From Pseudomonas triticifolii (lineage in GTDB: Bacteria; Pseudomonadota; Gammaproteobacteria; Pseudomonadales; Pseudomonadaceae): a stretch of 64,000 nt of DNA. The stretch lies in assembly GCF_014358015.1 (NCBI RefSeq), contig NZ_JACONV010000005.1, positions 186,001 through 250,000 on the forward strand, given 5' to 3'. Each line of letters begins with the position of its first letter. Positions within the stretch are counted from its first letter, which is position 1. The notes under the pieces are model-generated. The model was not told where the DNA came from. It did no database searches and saw nothing but the letters and a program-made list of their open reading frames with translations. Both the position numbers and the translations under genes were made by a program. Of this stretch, positions 1 through 10,300 are shown piece after piece.

Positions 1-215
1 CGCACGATCTGAAACAGATAGCTGAGCTGAGCCTTGAACGTCAAGCTCGTCTGGGGCGCGGAACGCAGCCTGAAAAAGGCGTCCTGAACCACGTCTTCGG
101 CACGCGACCGGCAACCCACGATGCGTGCTGCGATCTTGACCAGCAGCAGATAGTTGTCGACAAAAACCTGGAGTAAAGGTGAGTCGCACTTGCTTGTGAA
201 CACTTGTTCCGTCAT
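1..215 (-). CDS. pvdS: Iron-starvation ECF sigma factor PvdS (N-terminal part, runs off the window)
   Basis: Reading the minus strand from ATG at 215 gives 71 codons open to the window edge, beginning MTEQVFTSKCDSPLLQVF and continuing with RIVGCRSRAEDVVQDAFFRL and KAQLSYLFQIVR. This is the region-2 part of an extracytoplasmic-function sigma factor and agrees closely with my memory of P. aeruginosa PvdS. PvdS directs RNA polymerase to iron-starvation promoters of pyoverdine genes and, in the known system, is held by the FpvR anti-sigma factor until FpvA binds ferripyoverdine. It is divergent from pvdG, and its promoter at 284-312 is overlapped by a Fur box. The C-terminal region 4 is outside the window. 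Confidence 0.95.
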   Translation of the reverse strand, partial: MTEQVFTSKCDSPLLQVFVDNYLLLVKIAARIVGCRSRAEDVVQDAFFRLRSAPQTSLTFKAQLSYLFQIV

Positions 216-283
216 GGAATTCACCTTGCTACACATTCATTGAAGGGGGCGGCTTTGTGAGTCGCGCCATCACGTGGGGCGAT

Positions 284-312
284 AAATTAGTCTTAATGAT
301 AATTATTGTCAA
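284..312 (-). promoter_or_regulatory. Sigma70-type promoter of pvdS
   Basis: On the minus strand TTGACA (312 to 307) is a perfect -35 hexamer, followed by 17 nt and TAATTT (289 to 284) as -10, which keeps the key T, A and final T. It lies about 70 nt upstream of the pvdS ATG. The Fur box at 292-310 sits across the spacer, as expected for a gene repressed by Fe-Fur. Confidence 0.7.
292..310. promoter_or_regulatory. Fur box controlling pvdS
   Basis: The 16-bp core AATGATAATTATTGTC at 295-310 matches 14 of 16 positions of the corresponding part of the classical 19-bp Fur box GATAATGATAATCATTATC (15 of 19 over 292-310). It overlaps the pvdS -35/-10 spacer, so iron-loaded Fur would block pvdS transcription and, through it, the PvdS regulon. 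Confidence 0.8.
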
Positions 313-393
313 ATGCGAAAGCGCATCAGCGCACTTAAAGGGGGCGGCGGTGATCAACGCGCTCGCCGACCGTGCAAGGCGCCCAGATGCGAC

Positions 394-417
394 TAATTAT
401 TTCCTGAGACCATCCGT
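394..417 (+). promoter_or_regulatory. Candidate PvdS (IS-box) promoter for pvdG/pvdL
   Basis: TAATT at 394-398, 16 nt, CGT at 415-417. This is one mismatch from the PvdS consensus TAAAT-N16/17-CGT. It lies 121 nt before the pvdG start in the pvdS-pvdG divergent region (216-537), which otherwise holds only the pvdS promoter and Fur box. The same TAATT variant with the same spacing recurs before the SyrP-like gene (23474-23497), which supports it. Confidence 0.55.
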
Positions 418-537
418 TCTCCTTGATGACAGGCTCGCCCACGATTGCGGCCATGCAATGCATCAGGAGAACACCATGCGTTTCCATCGCGCGCATCGCA
501 GCGTTTACCCCGGATCCAGTGGACGGACGGTCCTGAT

Positions 538-1296
538 ATGAGCAGCACCGTCACCATGAAGCTGTTTTGCCTACCGTATTCCGGCGCCAGCGCCATGTTC
601 TACAGCCCCTGGCGGCGCAAGCTGCCTGAATGGTTGAGCGTGCGTCCTCTGGAGCTTCCGGGCCGGGGAATGCGCATGGGCGAGCCGCTGCAGACCGATA
701 TTGCACAACTGGCCGGTTGTCTGGCCGATGAAATCGCGGCTGAACTGGACACGCCGTATGCGCTGTTCGGGCACAGCCTGGGCGGCTTGCTGGCCTTCGA
801 ACTGGCGCATGCCTTGCGCGCTCGCGGGCTGCCTGCGCCGCTGGCCCTGTTTACGTCAGCCACGGCAGGGCCGGTGCGGCGCGACGTGAGCGACTATGCC
901 GTTGCCAAGACGGATGCGCAGTTGGTCGACCGGCTACGTACGCTCAACGGCACCAGCGAAAGCGTCATCGCCAATGACGAGCTCATGCAGTTGATGCTGC
1001 CGATCCTGCGCGCCGACTTTCTGCTGTGCGGCAGCTTTGTCTATGGCGAGCGCGAGCCGCTGGACATTCCTGTTCACGTGTTCGGCGGCAAGCAGGACAG
1101 TGTCAGCGTCGAGGAGCTGCTCGACTGGCAAGACGACGCCGCGACGGGTTTTTCGCTGGACATGTTCGAGGGCCACCACTTTTACCTGATCGATGAACAG
1201 GCTCAATTGCTCCGCCATCTGCGGCGTTACGCCGAACAGCACCTGACCCGATGGCGCAACAGCGCTGCGCGGTTCCGGGCCCGCGCAGCCGGTTGA
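538..1296 (+). CDS. pvdG: Pyoverdine type II thioesterase PvdG
   Basis: A 252-residue alpha/beta-hydrolase of the type II thioesterase family. The nucleophile motif GHSLGG is seen about 80 residues in, and a late GHHFYL supplies the catalytic His. Such enzymes hydrolyse wrong or stalled acyl groups from NRPS carrier domains. The ATG at 538 gives the usual PvdG length (about 254 aa in P. aeruginosa); an upstream in-frame extension from 445 has no family support. It sits directly before pvdL, separated by 94 bp with a terminator-like hairpin, and its promoter is probably the PvdS motif at 394-417. Confidence 0.92.
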   Translation: MSSTVTMKLFCLPYSGASAMFYSPWRRKLPEWLSVRPLELPGRGMRMGEPLQTDIAQLAGCLADEIAAELDTPYALFGHSLGGLLAFELAHALRARGLPAPLALFTSATAGPVRRDVSDYAVAKTDAQLVDRLRTLNGTSESVIANDELMQLMLPILRADFLLCGSFVYGEREPLDIPVHVFGGKQDSVSVEELLDWQDDAATGFSLDMFEGHHFYLIDEQAQLLRHLRRYAEQHLTRWRNSAARFRARAAG

Positions 1297-1311
1297 AGCT
1301 CGCTCGCCCGA

Positions 1312-1343
1312 CGCGTCGCTGACCCTGCGACGCGCTTTCTTTT
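1312..1343 (+). terminator. Terminator-like hairpin between pvdG and pvdL
   Basis: An 8-bp perfect stem CGCGTCGC (1312-1319) / GCGACGCG (1327-1334) with a 7-nt loop, followed by CTTTCTTTT. It has the form of a rho-independent terminator, but no PvdS motif is visible between it and pvdL, so it is probably leaky (an attenuator setting the pvdG:pvdL ratio) or only an mRNA-end stabiliser. Confidence 0.5.
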
Positions 1344-1390
1344 GACACCCAGACCCGCTCTGGCAAGCCGAATCCAGCAGGAACCTCATC

Positions 1391-4300
1391 ATGGACGCGT
1401 TCGAACTCCCCGACACTCTGGCCCAGGCGCTGCAACGTCGCGCCGCAAAAACGCCTGACCAACTGGCGCTGCGTTTTCTCATCGACGAAAACAGTCAGGG
1501 TCTGGTGTTGACCTACCGTGATCTGGACCTGCGTGCACGCACCATCGCAGCAGCCCTCAAGCGCGAGGCAACGCCGGGAGATCGCGCTGTTCTGCTGTTC
1601 CACAGCGGGCCGGACTACGTGGCGGCGTTCTTCGGTTGCCTGTATGCCGGTGTCATTGCGGTGCCGGCTTACCCGCCGGAATCCAATCGCCGTCATCATC
1701 AGGAGCGTCTGCTGTCGATCATCGCCGACGCCGAGCCGCGTGTGCTGCTGACCGGTTCCGACCTGCAATCGGCCTTGCTGCAAATGGATGAACTGGCGGC
1801 GGTCGATGCGCCGCACCTGCTGTGTGTCGACACTCTGGACAGCACCCTGGCCGAAGGCTGGCAAGGGCCCGAGTTGCAGGGCAACGATATCGCGTTTCTG
1901 CAGTACACCTCCGGCTCGACCGCCTTGCCCAAGGGCGTGCAGGTGACCCACGGCAATCTGGTGGCCAACGAACTGCTGATTCGCCACGGCTTCGGTATCG
2001 ACCTCAACCCTGACGATGTCATCGTCAGCTGGCTGCCGCTCTACCACGACATGGGCCTGATCGGCGGCCTGCTGCAACCGATTTTCAGTGGCGTACCTTG
2101 CGTGCTGATGGCCCCGGCGTATTTTTTGACGCGTCCGTTGCGCTGGCTGCAAGCAATCAGCGAGTACGGCGGCACCATCAGCGGCGGGCCGGACTTTGCC
2201 TACCAGTTGTGCAGCGCACGGGTCAGCGATTCGGCGCTGGAACGTCTGGACCTGAGCCGCTGGCGCGTCGCGTATTCCGGCTCCGAGCCGATCCGTCAGG
2301 ACAGCCTCGACGCGTTCGCTGACACGTTCGCTCGTTGCGGCTTCACGCCTGACAGCTTCATGGCGTCCTACGGGCTGGCCGAGGCGACCCTCTACGTGGC
2401 CGGTGGCAAGCGCGGCAACGGTATTCCTTCCCTGCGCCTGGACGAAGCGGCGCTGGCCTGCAATGTCGTGGAGTTGGGCGAGGGCAGTCCGGTGATGAGT
2501 TGCGGCACGGGGCAGCCGGGGCATGGCGTGCTGATCGCAGATCCGAATACCTTGCAGGTGCTGGGCGAAAACCTCGTCGGTGAAGTCTGGGCCAAAGGTC
2601 CGAGTATCGCCCATGGCTACTGGCGCAACCCGCAAGCGACGGCGAAAACGTTCGTCGAACATGATGGCGAGACCTGGCTGCGCACAGGCGACCTGGGTTT
2701 TCAACGCCACGGCGAGCTGTACATCACCGGCCGCTTGAAAGACATGCTGATCGTGCGTGGTCAGAACCTGTATCCGCAGGACATCGAGAAAGTCGTCGAA
2801 CGTGACGTCGATGTGGTGCGCAAAGGGCGTGTTGCTGCGTTTGCCGTCGCCCAGGCGGGCATCGAAGGCATCGGCATTGCGGCAGAGGTAAGTCGCAGCG
2901 TACAGAAAATCCTGTCGCCCGAAGCGTTGATCAAGGTGATTCGCCAGGCCGTGGCCGAGGCGTTTCAGGAAGCGCCGAGTGTCGTGGTGCTGCTTAACCC
3001 GGGCGCGTTGCCCAAGACCTCCAGCGGCAAACTGCAACGCTCCGCCTGCCGTACGCGTCTGGTCGATGGCAGCCTCGACAGCTACGCCGTGTTTCCTGAC
3101 AGCAGCTCGAATCAACCGGCGCGGGTTCAAGCTACCGGCTCCGAACTGCTGGCGAACGTGTCGAGTGTCTGGTGCGAGCAGTTGCAGCGCGAGCACATCA
3201 GCGCAGATGACCACTTCTTCCTGCTGGGCGGCAACTCGATTGCCGCGACTCAGGTGGTGGCGAGGCTGCGTGAGGTGCTGGGCATCGACCTGAGCCTGCG
3301 CCTGCTGTTCGAAGCGCCAACCCTGGGTGCTTTTGTTGCGCAGGTCGAAGCGCTGCAACTCGCTGCACAGCAGGGCGACGCGTCCAGCGAAAACGTCATC
3401 ACCCGCCTGCCGGGCAACGAACAGTTGCCGCAGTCGCTGGCACAGAACCGTTTGTGGTTTGTCTGGCAACTGGACCCGCACAGCAGCGCTTACACCATTC
3501 CCGGCGGTCTGCATTTGCGTGGCGAGCTGGACCGTACGGCGGTGCGCGACAGTTTCCAGCGTCTCGTCGAGCGCCATGAGTCGCTGCGTACCCACTTCTA
3601 TGAACAGGACGGGGTTGCGTTGCAACGCATCGACCCGGCCGGCGAGTTTCAGTTACAGGTCGTGGACGTCAGTGACCTGTCTGGCGACGAGCGTCAGACC
3701 CGTGCGCGGGCGATTCGCGAAGAGCAGGCACGCTTGCCGTTCGACCTGCAAAACGGCCCGCTGCTGCGCGTGACGCTGGTGCAACTGGATGACGAAGAAC
3801 ATCAACTGCTGGTGACGTTACACCACATCATCGCCGACGGCTGGTCGCTGAATGTGCTGATCGACGAGTTCTCGCGTCTGTACGCTGCCGCTGTGCACGG
3901 GCAGTCGATTGAACTGGCTCCGCTGGCGCTGCGTTATGCCGACTATGGTCAGTGGCAGCGCGAGTGGCTGGCGCGTGGCGAGGCCGAGCGCCAGCTCGAT
4001 TACTGGAAGCAGCAACTGGGCGACGAACAGCCAGTGCTTGCGCTGAACACGGATCATCCGCGCTCCTCGCGCCAGCGGCACAGTGCTGAGCGCTACAGCC
4101 TGCGCCTGAGTGCCGAATTGAGCGCCGCCGTGCGCAACACCGCGCAAGCCTGGCAAGCGACGCCGTTCATGCTGTTGCTGGCCAGTTTCCAGACCCTGCT
4201 GCATCGCTACAGCGGACACACTGACATTCGCATCGGCGTGCCCGGTGCAAACCGTCCGCGTCATGAAACCCAAGGCATGATCGGCTTCTTCATCAACACG

Positions 4301-7300
4301 CTGGTGTTGCGCGCACAGCTCGATTCGCGCCAGCCGTTCTCGGCGCTGCTGGCCCAGACCCGTCAGACAGCGCTGGGTGCCCAGGCCCACCAGGACGTGC
4401 CTTTCAATCAGTTGGTCGAAGCCTTCCCGCAGTCTCGCGAGCATGGTTTGTTTCAGGTCATGTTCAACCATCAACAGCGCGACCTGAGTGCCTTGCGCCG
4501 CTTGCCGGGATTGTTGGCCGACGAGTTGCCGTGGCACAGCCGTGAGGCCAAATTCGACCTGCAACTGCACAGCGAAGAAGACAAGAACGGTCGCCTGACC
4601 TTGTCGTTCGACTACGCCGACGAGTTGTTCGAGCGCGACACCATCCTGCGCATGGCCCGGCACTATGTGAGCGTGCTCACTCAGGTCAGCCAGCAGGCGC
4701 AAATCGCGCTGGGCGATCTGCAATTGCTCGACGAGAACGAGCAGATGCAACAGGCTCAATGGAGCGCTGCGCCGTGTGCACCGGCGACCCGCTGGTTGCC
4801 GGAACAGCTCAACCAACAGGCGCGCCAGACCCCGGAGCGTATTGCGCTGATGTGGGAGGGTGGCAGTCTCGACTTCGCCGGCCTGCATACCCAGGCCAAC
4901 CGTCTGGCGCATTACCTGCGCGACAAGGGTGTCGGCCCGGACATCAAGGTCGCCATTGCCGCCGAGCGCTCGCCGCAACTGATGATTGGGCTGTTGGCGA
5001 TTCTCAAGGCCGGTGGCGCCTACGTGCCGCTGGACCCGGATTACCCGACCGAGCGTCTGGCCTACATGCTTGCTGACAGCGGCGTCGATCTGCTGTTGAC
5101 CCAGAGCCATCTGCTGGGGGATCTGCCGAGCGCCGAGGGCGTTTGCACCGTGGCGATGGACACCCTGAATCTGGAAAGCTGGCCGGTCAGCGCGCCGAGC
5201 CTGAACGTGCAGGGCGATAACCTCGCCTACGTGATCTATACCTCCGGTTCCACCGGGCAACCCAAGGGCGTCGGCAACACCCACGCGGCGTTGGCCGAGC
5301 GTCTGCAATGGATGCAGGCGACCTACGCGCTGGATGACAGCGACGTGCTGATGCAGAAAGCCCCGATCAGCTTCGACGTGTCGGTATGGGAGTGTTTCTG
5401 GCCACTGATCACCGGATGCCGTCTGCTGTTGGCCGCTCCCGGCGAACACCGTGACCCGCATCGCATTGCGCAGCTGGTCAAGGACTACGGCGTCACCACG
5501 CTGCATTTCGTACCGCCGCTGTTGCAACTGTTCATCGACGAGCCGCTCACCCGGCAGTGCAGCAGCTTGCGTCGGCTGTTCTCCGGTGGCGAAGCGCTGT
5601 CTGGCGAGCTGCGCGACCGGGTGTTGGAGCAACTGCCGAACGTGCAATTGCACAACCGCTATGGCCCGACTGAAACCGCTATCAACGTGACCCACTGGCA
5701 GTGTCAGCGGGCTGACGGTGAACGCTCACCGATTGGCCGTCCTCTGGGTAACGTGTTGTGTCGGGTGCTGGACAGCGAGCTCAATCCAGTACCGCAAGGC
5801 GTTGCCGGGGAGCTGTGCATTGGCGGCATCGGTCTGGCGCGGGGTTATCTGGGGCGCCCGGCGCTGACCGCTGAACGTTTTGTGGCCGATCCCATGGGCG
5901 AGGCGGGCGAGCGGCTGTATCGCACGGGCGACCGGGTACGCTGGGCCGCCGACGGTTCGCTCGAATACCTGGGCCGTCTCGATCAGCAGGTGAAGCTGCG
6001 CGGCTTCAGGGTCGAGCCTCAGGAAATCGAAGCGCGTCTGCTGGCTCAACCAGGCATTGGTCACGCCGCTGTGCTGGTGCGCGAAACCATCGCCGGTCCG
6101 CAACTGATCGGCTATTACACCGCCGCGCTGCAACACGAAAGCGAAGCTGAACAGGCTGAACGCATCAAATCTGCTCTGGCGCTGGAGCTGCCGGATTACA
6201 TGGTCCCCGCGCAGTTGGTGTGCCTGGACAGCATGCCCCTGAGCCCAAGTGGCAAGCTGGATCGTCGCGCCTTGCCCGAACCACAATGGCAGACTCGTGA
6301 GCATGTCGAGCCGCAGTCGGCGCTGCAAAAACAGATCGCCGCTATTTGGCGCGAGGTACTGGGCGTGCCGCGTGTGGGGCTGCGTGACGACTTCTTCGCG
6401 CTGGGCGGTCACTCCTTGCTGGCCACCCAGATCATCTCGCGCGTGCGTCAGGCCTGCGACATCGACCTGCCGCTGCGCACGCTGTTCGAATCCAGTGAAC
6501 TGGGCGCTTTCGCCGAGCAGGTTGAACGCATTCAGGCATCCGGCGTGCGTGGCAGCTTGCAACCGATCGCCCCTGTCGACCGCAGCCAGCCGGTGCCGTT
6601 GTCCTATTCGCAGCAACGCATGTGGTTCCTCTGGCAGATGGAGCCGGACAGCCCGGCCTATAACGTCGGCGGCATGGCGCGCTTGAACGGCGTGCTGGAT
6701 ATCGAGCGTTTCGACGCCGCGTTGCAAGCGCTGATCCTGCGCCACGAAACCCTGCGCACCACGTTTCCGAGCGTCTATGGCGTGGCGTGTCAGAAAGTTT
6801 CGCAACAGACCGGCCTGCAGCTGCGCTGGGAGGACATGTCTGCGCTGCCTGCCGATGTTCGTCAGCAGCGGCTCCAGGCGTTGGCCGACAGCGAGGCGCA
6901 TCAGCCTTTCGATCTGGAAAGCGGACCGCTGCTGCGGGCCTGTCTGGTCCGGGCCGGAGAGCTGGAGCACTACTTCGTCCTGACCCTGCACCACATCGTC
7001 ACCGAAGGCTGGGCGATGGACATTTTCGCGCGCGAACTGGGGCTGCTGTACGAGGCGTTCCTTGAAGGCAAACCTTCGCCGCTGGAGCCGCTGGCGGTCC
7101 AGTACCTGGATTACAGCGTCTGGCAGCGTCAGTGGATGGAAGCGGGCGAGCGCCAGCGCCAACTGGATTACTGGACGGCGCAACTGGGCAACGAGCATCC
7201 GTTGCTGGAGCTGCCCAGTGACCGTCCACGTCCGCCGGTGCAGAGCCATCAGGGCGAGTTGTACCGTTTTGATCTGCAGCCCGGTCTGGCGGCAAAAGTG

Positions 7301-10300
7301 CGCGCGTTCAATGCGCAGAACGGCCTGACCCTGTTCATGACCATGACCGCCACGCTGGCGGTGCTGCTCTACCGCTACAGTGGCCAGACCGACCTGCGGA
7401 TCGGCGCACCGGTGGCCAATCGGATTCGCCCGGAAAGCGAAGGCCTGATCGGTGCCTTCCTTAATACCCAGGTGCTGCGCGTACAGCTCGACGGGCAGAT
7501 GAGTGTGGCGCAGTTGTTCGAACAGGTCAGGCACACCGTCATCGAAGGCCAGTCGCATCAGGACTTGCCGTTCGACCATCTGGTCGAAGCCCTGCAACCG
7601 CCACGCAGCGCGGCCTACAACCCGCTGTTCCAGGTGATGTGCAACGTGCAGCGCTGGGAATTCCAGCAGAGCCGTGAGCTGGCCGGAATGACGGTCGACT
7701 ACCTGGTCAACGATGCGCGAGCGACCAAGTTCGACCTCAACCTGGAAGTGACCGAGCTGGATCATCGTCTGGGTTGCTGCCTGACCTACAGCACCGACCT
7801 GTTCGACGAGCCACGCATCGCCCGAATGGCTGGGCACTGGCTGAATCTGCTGCAAGCCCTGCTGGAGGATCCGCAGCAACGCCTCAGCGAACTGCCGCTG
7901 TTGCAGGAGGCCGAGCGTCAACAATTGCTCGACAACCTCAGCGTCGAAGCGGGCGAGCAACGTCTGGATCAGTGCATTCATGAGCTGTTCGCCGAGCAGG
8001 CACGCCTGCGCCCGAACGCGCCAGCCCTGACCTTTGCCGGCGAAACCCTGAGCTACGCCGAGCTGGACAGCCGGGCCAATCAACTGGCCTGGATGCTGCG
8101 CGAGCGCGGGGTCGGGCCGCAGGTCCGTGTGGGCCTGGCGCTGGAGCGTTCGCTGGAAATGGTGGTCGGCCTGTTGGCGATCCTCAAGGCCGGTGGCGCT
8201 TACGTGCCGCTGGACCCTGAGTATCCGCTGGAGCGCCTGCAGTACATGATCGACGACAGCGGTGTGGGTTTGCTGTTGAGCGACCGTGCGCTGTTTGCTG
8301 CCCTCGGCGAGTTGCCGGAAGGCGTGGCACGCTGGTGTCTGGAAGACGACGTGCCGCTGCTGACGGCTTATCCGCAAGGCGAACTGCCGTTCATCAGCCT
8401 GCCGCAGCATCAGGCATACCTGATCTACACATCGGGCTCGACGGGCAAGCCTAAAGGCGTAGTCGTGTCCCATGGCGAAATCGCCATGCATTGCCAGGCG
8501 GTGATCCGCCGCTTCGACATGCAGCCTGACGACTGCGAGCTGCATTTCTATTCGATCAACTTCGATGCGGCCACCGAGCGCCTGCTGGTGCCTTTGCTCA
8601 GCGGCGCACGTGTGGTGTTGCGTGCTCAGGGGCAGTGGGACGCGGAAGACATCTGCGCCCTGATCCGCGATCAGCAGGTGAACATTCTCGGTTTCACGCC
8701 CAGCTATGGCAGCCAGTTGGCGCAATGGCTGGCGACCCAGGGCCAGACCCTGCCGGTGCGCATGTGCATCACGGGCGGCGAGGCGCTGACCGGCGAGCAT
8801 CTGCATCGCATTCGTGCGGTGTTCCAGCCTGAACTGTTCTTCAACGCCTACGGCCCGACCGAAACCGTGGTCATGCCGCTGGCCAGTCTTGCCCCGCAGC
8901 AGTTGCCGGAAGGTGAAGCGAGCGTGCCGATCGGTCGCGTGGTCGGGGCGCGGGTTGCTTACATTCTCGATGCCGATCTGGCGCTGGTGCCGCAGGGCGC
9001 GAGTGGCGAGTTGTACATCGGTGGTCCGGGTCTGGCGCAGGGTTATCACCAGCGTCCGGGCATGACGGCCGAGCGCTTTGTGGCTGATTCGTTTGCCGGG
9101 CAGGGCGGGCGTCTGTATCGCACCGGCGATCTGGTGCGCCAGCGCGCCGATGGTCTGGTCGAATACCTGGGGCGCATCGACCATCAGGTGAAAATCCGTG
9201 GCTTCCGCATCGAACTGGGCGAAATCGAGACCCGTCTGCTGGAACACGAAGGTGTGCGCGAGGCCGTGGTGCTGGCGCTGGACACGCCGTCCGGCAAGCA
9301 ACTGGCTGGCTATGTGGTCAGCGAAGTGGCCGCGCAGGGTGACGAGCAGCAGACGCATCTGCGCGAATCGCTCAAGTCGCACCTCAAGGCGCAATTGCCA
9401 GACTACATGGTGCCTGCGCACCTGATCCTGCTGGACAGCATGCCGCTGACGGCTAACGGAAAGCTCGACCGCCGCGCCTTGCCCGCGCCTGACCCGGAAC
9501 TCAACCGCCAGCAGTACGTGGCTCCGGTCAGCGACCTTGAGCAGCAACTGGCAGCCATCTGGTGCGCGGTGCTGAACGTGACGCAGGTGGGGCTCAACGA
9601 CAACTTCTTCGAGCTGGGCGGGGATTCGATCCTGTCCATCCAGGTGGTCAGTCGGGCGCGTCAGGCCGGTATTTATTTCACACCACGTGATCTGTTTCAG
9701 CATCAGACCGTATATACCCTCGCAGCTGTGGCAACGACTCAGGAATTGATCAAGGCCGAACAGGGTCTGGTGACCGGCGAATCGGGCTTCACGCCGATTC
9801 AGCACTGGTTCTTTGACACACCGATTCCTACGCGTCAGCACTGGAATCAGGCGTTGGTGCTGGAGCCTGTTACCCGGCTGGATGCACCAACGCTGGAACT
9901 CGCGCTGCGCGCCGTGCTGGAACAGCATGACGCACTCAGGTTGGGATTTGCGGAGCAAGACGGTCGCTGGACAGCCGTGCATCGTGCCTCGAACCCGCAG
10001 GATGCGTTGGTGGTTCAGGCGCAGGTGGCGGACCTGGGTGAGTGCGTCGAGTTGTTCGAGCAGGCTCAGCGCAGCCTGGATTTACAGAACGGTCCGCTGT
10101 TGCGTGCCGTGCTGGTGGATGGGCCGCAAGGTCAGCAACGCCTGTTGGTGGTTATTCACCACCTGGTTGTCGATGGCGTGTCGTGGCGCGTGTTGCTCGA
10201 TGACGTGCAGACGGCGTATCGGCAGCTCAATGAGGCCGTGCCGGTTCGCCTGCCGGCCAAGACCAGTGCCTTCCGGGACTGGGCGAGTCGCCTGCAGGCC

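Noticed and set aside
257..541. Small ORF in the pvdS-pvdG divergent region
   Set aside because: It spans the Fur box and promoters, has no recognisable domain and no clear ribosome site.
1103..9982. Long minus-strand open frames opposite pvdL (840 and 1418 codons) and similar ones opposite the other NRPS genes
   Set aside because: They mirror high-GC NRPS codons in the antisense frame, show low-complexity Gln/Arg/Val-rich translations without known domains, and lie wholly inside well-supported genes.
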